From the NCBI GenBank assembly GCA_963816725.1, contig CAWFMC010000018.1, forward strand, positions 862,591 through 926,590: DNA of 64,000 nucleotides, read 5' to 3'. Each line of letters opens with the position of its first letter. Position 1 is the stretch's first letter. A program made the translations under genes and the position numbers. The notes below the pieces were generated by a model that saw only the letters and a list, made by a program, of their open reading frames with translations, was not told where the DNA came from and ran no database searches. Origin of the DNA: CAVSUB01 sp963816725 (GTDB lineage Bacteria > Acidobacteriota > Vicinamibacteria > Vicinamibacterales > 2-12-FULL-66-21). Below, in pieces: positions 46,161 through 53,810 of this stretch.

Positions 46161-47889
46161 ATGACGACACCTCAGCAGTCAATCGCTTCCCCGGACGCCA
46201 CGCTTAGCTTCGGAGTGTGCGCCCTCAATCGCGCCAGCGCGCAGCTCACCCGCGACGGGCGCGTCGTCCCACTCACCCCCAAGGCTTATAGCGTCCTCCT
46301 GTACCTTCTCGAACACGCTGGATCGCTTGTTACGAAGCAGGAAACTGCTCGACGCGGCGTGGTCCGATGTCTTCGTGGGAGACGCGGCACTCAAGGTCTG
46401 CATTCGCGAGATTCGCAGAGCGCTGGCAGACGACTCGCAGAACCCGCGATACGTCGAGACGGCGCACCGCCGCGGGTATCGTTTCGTGGCCAGCGTCACG
46501 ATCGCCGACCGGCCGGCAGGGACACCGCGTCACGTCGCTGACGTGACTCCGTCGCGGCCGCGTTCTGGACCGGCCGACGTGCCGAAGACGCATTACGCGC
46601 GCAGCGGCGACGTGAACATCGCGTACCAGGTGCTCGGCGAGGGACCGATCGATCTGGTCTTCGTGATGGGGTGGGTGTCGCACCTGGAATGCTCCTGGAC
46701 GGAACCGGCATTCGCGCGTTTCCTCCGGCGCCTGTCCGGATTCTCCCGGCTGATGCTCTTCGATAAGCGCGGGACGGGCCTGTCCGATCGCGTTGGCGCG
46801 CTGCCGACGCTGGAACAGCGTATGGACGATGTGCGAGCGGTGATGACGGCCGCCGGCTCACGCGAGGCGGTGCTCCTCGGCGTCTCCGAAGGCGGTCCGA
46901 TGTGCCTGTTCGCGACGACTTACCCCGAGAAGACGCGCGCGCTGATTATGATCGGCACCTACGCAAAGCGGCTGTGGGCGCACGATTATCCCTGGGCGCC
47001 AACCAAGGAGGCCCGCGAGCGCTTCCTCGACGAGATCCGGGCGAACTGGGGCGGCCCGGTGGGCATCGAGACCCGCGCCCCGAGTCGCGCCGACGACCCG
47101 GCATTCAGAGAGTGGTGGAGCAACTACTTGCGCCTCGGTGCGAGCCCAGGCGCCGCCTTGATGCTCACGCAGATGAACGCGGAAATCGACGTGCGGCAGG
47201 TCCTGCCGCTCGTGCGCGTCCCGACCCTCGTGCTCCATCGATCCGGTGATCGGTGTCTGCTGGTCGATGAAGGGCGGTACGTTGCGGGCCTTATCCCCGG
47301 AGCGCAGTTCGTCGAGCTGCCCGGCGAGGATCATCTCCCGTTCGTCGGGGATCAGGACGCAGTCATCGACGGGATCGAGATGTTTCTAGCGTCCGTCGGC
47401 CAGGGGGAGGCGCCCGATCGGGTGCTCGCGACCGTCCTCTGCGCGCGTATCGAGGACCGGCTAAGGGACGCCCCCGAGGCTGACTTCGATGCCCATGCCC
47501 GCCGGGAGATCGCGCGGTTCCGGGGACGCGGTGTGGTGTTCACGGGCGACCGTTTCGTAGCCGCATTCGACGGTCCGGCCCGAGCCATTGCCTGTGCCCG
47601 CGCCCTCGTCGGCGACTGTTCGCGTTTCGGCCGGACCGGACATTTCGGCCTGCACACCGGCGAGTGCGAGCTGACACCCGGGGGGCATGTCTCGGGGCGC
47701 GCCTACGAGCGTGCCCGCGCGGTCTGCGAGCGCGCGGCGGCAGGCGAAGTGCTCGTCAGCCGCACCGTGACCGATCTCGTCGCCGGCTCCGGCGTCGCCT
47801 TCCTCGATCGCGGAGCGCACCCGCTCGAACCCGACGGCGAACCCTGGAAGTTGTTTGCCGCCGCAGGAGGAGCGACCCAGCCCGCCTAG
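46161..47889 (+). CDS. Winged-helix / alpha-beta hydrolase / degenerate nucleotide-cyclase protein, one frameshift
   Basis: About 575 residues. The first frame gives a winged helix: LSFGVCALNRASAQLTRDGR, VVPLTPKAYSVLLYLLEHAG, SLVTKQE. An extra A in the run at 46342-46344 shifts the frame, which continues LLDAAWSDVFVGDAALKVCI then REIRRALADDSQNPRYVETA and HRRGYRFVASV. Next is an alpha/beta hydrolase (TGLSDRV, AVLLGVSEGGPMCLFATTYP with GVSEGG as the elbow, LPGEDHLPFVGDQDAVIDGI with the His). Last comes a class III cyclase-like domain (VLATVLCARIEDRLRDAPEA ... GRTGHFGLHTGECELTPGGH), which has lost the metal Asp (LCARI where FTDIV is usual), so it is not expected to make cAMP. One-component regulator with a binding rather than catalytic end domain. 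Confidence 0.82.
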
Positions 47890-47912
47890 CCGGTACACAG
47901 GAATATTCCGAC

Positions 47913-49853
47913 TCACCTGACGTTGATCACCCCCTGCGCTTCCCATTTGCCGGCGGTGCTGCGCACTTCGATCCAGAACCTCCGCCGCCCTGGCGGGAGA
48001 TCTACTGCGAAATCATACGTCTCGCCGACGGCAATCGTCTGCCGTGCCGGCGTCTGTTTCCTCAAGCCCTCCGGCAGCGGCGCACCATCCTTGGTGATCG
48101 GCGTCCACGCCACCGGTCCTTGTGGCGTCTCCAGCGACACGCTGAAAATGTCGTCCGGGGTGATGTTGATCAGCCGCACGCGGTGACGCGTGCCCGCCGT
48201 CCAGACCAGCTCCGGCGCACGTTCGCCGTTCACGACTACCGGAGTGGTTGGAAGGAGCACGTTGGGCGCGCTGGGATCCACGCCGCTGCGCCCCAGAATC
48301 AGCACGTGATCGGTTTCCGGATTGAACCTCTGCTCGGGATCGATGACGATCATCGGCCCGTACATCCCCAGCGGGAGCTGACGCTCGTCGTGGACGTGCG
48401 TGTGATACATGAAGGTGCCCGTCCGCGGTGGTGTGAACCGGACGATGAACGAACTGTCGGGTTCGATCATCGGAGCGAGCCGCTTGTCGATGCCGCTCCA
48501 GCCGTGAACGCCGTCGTAGATGCTCTCGAGTTCCATGCCGTGCCAGTGGAGCGCGGTCCGCTCTCCGAGATGATTGACGACCGTGATCTCGACCGGCTCG
48601 TCCCTCCGCAACACGAGTGTCGGGCCAGGCGTGGACATGCGATCTGCCGCGGGATCGATGCCATCTCCACTCAGCTTAAAACCAAACGACCGGTCCGTAC
48701 CGGCGGTCCCCCGCTCCATCGCCAGCGTCAGCTTGCGAGCCGTGCGCGGCGCCGCTCCTACAGCAGACGCCGGCGCTGCGGCGCCACGCACGGTGATTCC
48801 CATAATCATGCCGGCCATCCCTCCCGAAGCGTCGTGATCCACATGCGCGCCGCCGTGGGACCCGGCGTGGGGCGACACCCGGCGTTCCGGCGACACGTGC
48901 TGCATGATGTGACAGTGGAACAGCCAGTTCCCCTCCCGCTCGGGCGTCCACGTCATCGCCATCGTCGTGCCTGGGGGCACCAGATGCGTCACGACGGAGT
49001 GACGATCCGAAGCCGCGACAGGGCGATCCTGCATGCCGTCGCCGAGGCTGTCCACCTCGAAGTAGAAGCCGTGCAGATGGAGCGGATGCGCCTGCGAAGT
49101 GAGATTGACAATCCGCCACCGCACCCGCTCCCCGACGCGATAGGTGAGCCGCTCAGTAGCTGGCCACGACAAGCCGTTGATCATGAATCCGATGCCCGGC
49201 TTAAACCCTTCGAACACCCGGTCCGGAAAGTCCGCCGCAAGAACCTGGCCGAGCTGAGCGGGGGTCAGGTTGGACCACTCGGTGATGACCATCACCCGGC
49301 CCGGATCGGCGGCGCTGCCCGCCGGATCGATGATGAAGGCGCCCCCCATTTCCCTGAACGGAATCGGCGCGCCGAATGCCGACGCCCAGTAGTGGTAGGT
49401 GCCGGCCGCACCAGCGGTGAACCGGACTTCCCTGGTCTCCCCTGGCGGAACATCCAGCGTCGAGCAGGGCGTGCCGTCGCGGCTGCACAGCCCATGCACG
49501 CTCAGCATGGAGGGGAGATCGTTGCGGAGGGATGCCGCGATCTGCGTGCCTTCGTGCACCCGGATCAATGGGGCAGGGGCGGTCAGCGAGGAGGACGAAC
49601 TCTCACCCAATGCCTCAATCGACACTGTTGGGCCCGCCGGTCCTTCAGGCTGCCAGGCTCCATGGGCGGCGCGCAGCGACAGCGTCAGCACTCGACCGTC
49701 GAGCGTGCCCGCGGCACGCCGGTTATCATTCGGAACGACGGCCAGCTGGTGTGTATCTGGGCCCGGCGATGCAGTGGCGATGCTCGCCACTGCGGTTGTC
49801 GAGATGGCCAGGCACGCCAGCCGCCCGGAGAATGGTCGAAGGTGAACCATCAT
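47913..49853 (-). CDS. Multicopper oxidase with permuted copper-motif order
   Basis: 646 residues with signal peptide (MMVHLRPFSGRLACLAISTT ... ASPG). The copper-ligand order is unlike laccases. Residues ~140-190 have weak remnants (LSVHGLCSRDG, GTYHYWASAF). Then ~255 HPLHLHGFYFEV and ~312 NWLFHCHIMQHVS, the HCH type I/trinuclear end motif, come in the middle. Then ~438 ALHWHGMELESIYDGVHG and ~483 FMYHTHVHDERQLP, normally found at the start, come after. A Met/His-rich linker (HAGSHGGAHVDHDASGGMAG) separates the halves. All four His pairs needed for a trinuclear site exist, so it may oxidise Cu(I), phenols or metals in the periplasm. The start ATG at 49853 or 49850 gives a clean leader. Neighbours give no further hint. 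Confidence 0.85.
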   Translation of the reverse strand: MMVHLRPFSGRLACLAISTTAVASIATASPGPDTHQLAVVPNDNRRAAGTLDGRVLTLSLRAAHGAWQPEGPAGPTVSIEALGESSSSSLTAPAPLIRVHEGTQIAASLRNDLPSMLSVHGLCSRDGTPCSTLDVPPGETREVRFTAGAAGTYHYWASAFGAPIPFREMGGAFIIDPAGSAADPGRVMVITEWSNLTPAQLGQVLAADFPDRVFEGFKPGIGFMINGLSWPATERLTYRVGERVRWRIVNLTSQAHPLHLHGFYFEVDSLGDGMQDRPVAASDRHSVVTHLVPPGTTMAMTWTPEREGNWLFHCHIMQHVSPERRVSPHAGSHGGAHVDHDASGGMAGMIMGITVRGAAAPASAVGAAPRTARKLTLAMERGTAGTDRSFGFKLSGDGIDPAADRMSTPGPTLVLRRDEPVEITVVNHLGERTALHWHGMELESIYDGVHGWSGIDKRLAPMIEPDSSFIVRFTPPRTGTFMYHTHVHDERQLPLGMYGPMIVIDPEQRFNPETDHVLILGRSGVDPSAPNVLLPTTPVVVNGERAPELVWTAGTRHRVRLINITPDDIFSVSLETPQGPVAWTPITKDGAPLPEGLRKQTPARQTIAVGETYDFAVDLPPGRRRFWIEVRSTAGKWEAQGVINVR

Positions 49854-50401
49854 CAAAAACCCCCGATGCAATTACTTCGGATCGACACACCGAGAGTAAC
49901 GAACGCGGTAGAGCGGTGTCGTAAGCGAACCATGAGCAGGCGGTAACAAATCGGGGCAGGGGCGGTTATGGCGCCGATTCGCCGGCAGCCCACCCGTTGA
50001 CCAGCAGTGGAGCTGGAGACGGTGACGTCGTATTCCCCGCGGTGGCGGTCGCGATGCTGGTCCTGCTGAGCGCCCAGGCAGGTTCCGTCGGGGGCTGAGC
50101 ATCCACGAGATCCGGGCGGCCCTGGTGACGCCGAGCGGAAGCGACGCTGGCGCCGCGGCACGTGCTGCTGATCCGCCAGAATCCCTTGCGCGCGGCGCCG
50201 CGGTGGGTCTTGATGGGTGTGCTCTGAAAGAACGTCGTCGGGCCGGACGTCGGGCGAGTCTGCGCCTGAATCATCAACCAACGGGTCGACGGAAGAACTC
50301 TCAGAGGCGAATGCCTGCTTGAGAGTTCGTTCACGCGTTCGTCGAACTCTGGAACCGTTGGGATCATTGCTACGCCTCTATAGCTCCGTTATCATCGGCG
50401 C
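49854..50401. other. Intergenic region between divergent genes
   Basis: About 550 bases without a supported gene; open frames on the minus strand are low-complexity. It holds the start regions of the multicopper oxidase (left) and the small basic protein (right). Confidence 0.4.
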
Positions 50402-50755
50402 ATGGCTACATTTGACGTGATGCAGTATGCGCAGGCAGGTGCGCGAGCTCGACTGGCGGATCTGCTCGCGGAGGCAGATCGAATCCGTCGTGCGTTTCCA
50501 GGTATCGAGAGGGACGGCGACCGGGCAGCACCACGCAAGGCCCGCCAGCAACAGGGGTCTCCGAACCGACCCGGGCGGCGAAGGACGATGACCGCCGCGG
50601 AGCGCAGGGCGGTGAGTGCGCGGATGAAGGCCTACTGGGCTGCCCGTCGCGAAGGCAACGCTTCTCCGCCTTCATCGCTGACTTCAGCGAGCGGCGCAAC
50701 GCCCAAGTCCGCAGTCAAGTCCACGGCGGGCAGGGGGCGCAGAAAGAAGCATTGA
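50402..50755 (+). CDS. Small basic protein with YWAARR motif
   Basis: 117 residues. The N-terminal helix ARARLADLLAEADRIRRAFP precedes a basic Gln/Pro linker and the motif MTAAERRAVSARMKAYWAAR RE, followed by a Ser/Ala/Lys tail ending GRGRRKKH. The motif (S-x-R/K-M-K-x-YWAxRR) and the Lys-rich tail suggest a nucleic-acid-binding protein, histone-H1-like in composition. I know such small proteins only as hypotheticals. From 50623 on the gene lies inside repeat R2; the same 3' end without the front part is at 27021. Start ATG at 50402. Confidence 0.65.
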   Translation: MATFDVMQYAQAGARARLADLLAEADRIRRAFPGIERDGDRAAPRKARQQQGSPNRPGRRRTMTAAERRAVSARMKAYWAARREGNASPPSSLTSASGATPKSAVKSTAGRGRRKKH

Positions 50756-51058
50756 TTCCTTGGCACTGGCCGTGATCCGTTTGGTTGATGCGGGTCGAAA
50801 GGTGTATAGGGTGTCCTTCACCCAGCGAGACTACGATTTCTGTCAAGGCCCGCTTCGCATTCCACAGTGGCGCCCGCGGCGGCATCCCCTTGCCGGTCGA
50901 AACGGATCTCGACAGGCACCGATACGCAGCGCTGGCACCCTACCCTATGCGCGCGACGTCCCGTGCCTCCAGCGCTGTCACACCGCGGCTGGGCATCGTG
51001 CGCTGCGATAGCCGTTGAGGGCTATCGACCTTACGCGGTCGGGCGGTCAGGCCGAAGT
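50623..51058 (+). repeat. Dispersed ~435-bp repeat R, copy 2
   Basis: Matches 27021-27452 in the same orientation, including the last 44 codons of the YWAARR protein gene and ~300 bases downstream. The end hairpin here (51006-51027) has an 8-bp stem CGATAGCC/GGCTATCG with a 6-base loop. Probably the parent copy because the gene front is intact. The following stretch 51059-51368 shows no gene. Confidence 0.85.
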
Positions 51059-51368
51059 CGGTCTACACTTCACGACTACTCGCGATTAATCCGTCTACTG
51101 CGCCGGTTGCTGGCAGACGGTTCGATTCCTATTTGGTTCACCAGCTCCAACCTCTTGATTCCAAACACCAGGAATCTTGAACCCAAATAGTTAATCGAAC
51201 CGCGCTTGGGTTCGCGTGGATCGAGACACGTATAATGGACAGCAGCGCGTGGGGCGCATCCAGTCCGCGGAAAGGGCCGTGCCCACCCGTGACAACCGAC
51301 CTGAAGGATACGAACTTCTTTCAGCCTGATACGTGCGGACTGCAGGCGTGCGATCAAAGGAGATTCGT

Positions 51369-52973
51369 ATGTCTGACGCGCTTCCGCTCCCGCCCCGTCC
51401 GAATCTCGACCAGTACAAGAAGCTCGCAAAGGATTTTCAGCACGCTTGCACGTCTGGCGAGCCCGGCGCAATCCACGACTGGGCGGCACGCTGGGCGGAG
51501 GCACTTGCCCGCCTGCAAGGGCGCCCGATCACCCCCGAAGTTCGACAAGAGATCCACTGGGACACAGAACGGGTCGAACGGCAATGGCACAAGATCCGGA
51601 AGTCGAAGGAACGTGTGGCCCGCTGCAGCGTGGCCGACGCGCAGTTCTTTGTGGCGCGCTGCCACGGTTTCGCGAGCTGGCCCAGGTTTGCCAAACACGT
51701 TGAAACACTCGCGCGCGACAACTCGCCCGTTTCGAACTTCGAAGCGGCGGTGGACGCGATCGTGAGCGGCGACACCGGAACGCTTGCCAAGCTGGTCCAC
51801 GATCATCCCGAGCTCGTGCGGGCGCGTTCGACGCGGGAACACCGTTCGACGCTGCTTCACTACGTGTCGGCGAACGGCGTCGAAGACTTCCGTCAGAAGA
51901 CGCCGAAGAACATCCTCGATATCACGAAGTTACTGCTAAACGCCGGCGCCGATGTCAACGCGGAGTCAGACGCATACGGCGGACGATCGACAACGCTCGG
52001 ATTGACCGCCACGAGTTGGCATCCAGAAAATGCAGGAGTTCAGCTGCCGCTCATGGAACTGCTGATCAATCATGGCGCCATTATCGACGGTCCGGATGGA
52101 GGCAGCGCCGTCAATGGCTGTCTCCATAACGGCCGCGGGGAGGCTGCCGAGTTTTTTGCGAGTCGCGGGGCGCGGTTGGATCTGGAAGGCGCGGCCGGAG
52201 TCGGCCGACTCGACGTCGTTAAGAGCTTTTTCAATGACGACGGGGGCCTAAAGCCGACTGCAACCGAGCAACAAGTGAAGGATGGATTCGCCTGGGCCTG
52301 TGAATTCGGCCGGACCAGCGTCGTCGAGTTCCTATTGGAGAAGAGTATCAACATAGACGCGAGGCTCAAGCACGATGGCCAGACCGGCCTGCATTGGGCC
52401 GCGTACGGCGGTCACGCAGATTTAGTCAAGGCGTTGCTGCGACTCCGCGCACCAGTCGACGCGAAGGACGAGAGCTATGGCGGAACGCCGTTAGGGTGGG
52501 CGCTCTACGCCTGGGGGAATGCCACGGAAAGTGAGGTGAGACGCGGACACTACTACGAAGCGGTCACGCTGCTAATCGGGGCAGGAGCAGAACTCGACTT
52601 GCTGTGGTATTCAGACGATGAAGACCGGCGGCGTGCCCTCGCGAAAGCGCGTTCCGATCCGCGCATGATGGCCGCGCTTCGCGGCGAGAGACGCCCAGTA
52701 CCGGCTGAAGTCCCGCCGGACCACCGGCGGATACGAGACCTCTGCGATCAGGCGGCTTGTTGGAGCGCCTCGAGCCGCCTGAGCCAGTCCCCGATCTGGT
52801 TCCAACTGGCAAACATTAGGGTCACCGCCGCGTCCACTGCTCCTGAACAGTCCATGCGGCTGGGTTGTGCAACCGACCGGACGATTGCCGGAAACTCCGA
52901 TTTTCTACGGGAATCGATAGCGCGGGGTCTCCAGCCTGCGCCGGCCGCGCTCCTCCCAATCGAGGGGACGTGA
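51369..52973 (+). CDS. Ankyrin-repeat protein
   Basis: 534 residues; ATG at 51369 has AAAGGAGA upstream. Residues ~1-120 form a helical N-terminal domain (PPRPNLDQYKKLAKDFQHAC, RCHGFASWPRFAKHVETLAR), common ahead of ankyrin repeats in soil bacteria. About seven repeats follow: TLLHYVSANGVEDF, ITKLLLNAGADVNAESDA, LPLMELLINHGAIIDG, TSVVEFLLEKSINIDARL, QTGLHWAAYGGHADLVKALL and EAVTLLIGAGAELD. Up to MMAALRGE (~440) it looks complete. The last ~90 residues (VPAEVPPDHRRIRDLCDQAA CW...) have no ankyrin character and are probably read-through after a lost stop or a frameshift. Role: protein-binding scaffold, partner unknown. Confidence 0.82.
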   Translation: MSDALPLPPRPNLDQYKKLAKDFQHACTSGEPGAIHDWAARWAEALARLQGRPITPEVRQEIHWDTERVERQWHKIRKSKERVARCSVADAQFFVARCHGFASWPRFAKHVETLARDNSPVSNFEAAVDAIVSGDTGTLAKLVHDHPELVRARSTREHRSTLLHYVSANGVEDFRQKTPKNILDITKLLLNAGADVNAESDAYGGRSTTLGLTATSWHPENAGVQLPLMELLINHGAIIDGPDGGSAVNGCLHNGRGEAAEFFASRGARLDLEGAAGVGRLDVVKSFFNDDGGLKPTATEQQVKDGFAWACEFGRTSVVEFLLEKSINIDARLKHDGQTGLHWAAYGGHADLVKALLRLRAPVDAKDESYGGTPLGWALYAWGNATESEVRRGHYYEAVTLLIGAGAELDLLWYSDDEDRRRALAKARSDPRMMAALRGERRPVPAEVPPDHRRIRDLCDQAACWSASSRLSQSPIWFQLANIRVTAASTAPEQSMRLGCATDRTIAGNSDFLRESIARGLQPAPAALLPIEGT

Positions 52974-52995
52974 CTCGGAAACGACGGCGCTGCCG

Positions 52996-53560
52996 TCACC
53001 TAAAATTACCTACGAGGATCAACTCGTCTGTCGACGAGTCGATGCGCGCGAAGAATACAGTCGGCCGTCACGGGTCGCGCTCAGGCCGAGGCCTATCGTG
53101 CCCAAATTCGTGGCCACCGTCGTCGATCGTGACGTGGTGCAATCGAAGTATCGGAGCCGGGTCTCGCCATCGGGCCTGTCGGTGAAGGACCCCGCTTCAC
53201 CGGACACGCGATCGACGTAGTAGAGACCGTCTTCGACGACGTCGAAATTGCCGAGCACCACGCCTTCGATCATCTTGACGGCCGATCCACCGCCCTGCGG
53301 CAAGCGCCACACCGTACCGGGCCCGTTCGTCGTGTCGACGTAGAAAGGTCACCGCCGTACGACTCGATGGCGATGGAACCAGCACTGTTCGTCACCAGAA
53401 CGGGTGCGCCGCCCGTGACCTTCATCTTCCAGATGCGCGACTCTCCACGTTCCATACCTGCCGCAGAGTAGATCCATTGGCCGTCGCGAGAGAAGCTTGG
53501 AAAGGCGCCGCAGGCGTGCCCTTGAACGGACGGCCGGCGCTTCCTGGTGATCAAGGACGC
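52996..53560 (-). pseudogene. C-terminal beta-propeller (TolB/PD40) fragment, two frameshifts
   Basis: Minus-strand pieces: GAFPSFSRDGQWIYSAAGME then RIWKMKVTGGAPVLVTNSAG; after a shift near 53345, VWRLPQGGGSAVKMIEGVVL then GLYYVDRVSGEAGSF; after another near 53065, VFFARIDSSTDELILVGNFR and a stop at 52996. This is the end of a winged-helix or kinase protein with a WD40-like propeller, whose family ends in ..DELMLVDNFR. The N-terminal two thirds are absent. It is back-to-back with the intact propeller kinase at 53811. Confidence 0.7.
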
Positions 53561-53810
53561 ACCAGGCTCCGACTCCTCAGCGACGTCGGCTGCAATCGTG
53601 GTCGCGCAGAACTGGGTGGAAGAGGTGAAGCGCCTCGAGCCCATCAGGCGATGAACGATGATTGAATACGCTTCTCGGCGAAAGGCACAACACGCTCACT
53701 ATTGTGGCCAGGTCACAAATGGATTCCGGATCGGTCAGACGCCCGTCAATGACTGGCCCGGTTTCTCCTTTGTCGTGAGGGGCCGCAGTCGCTACAATCA
53801 GCCTCGATTC

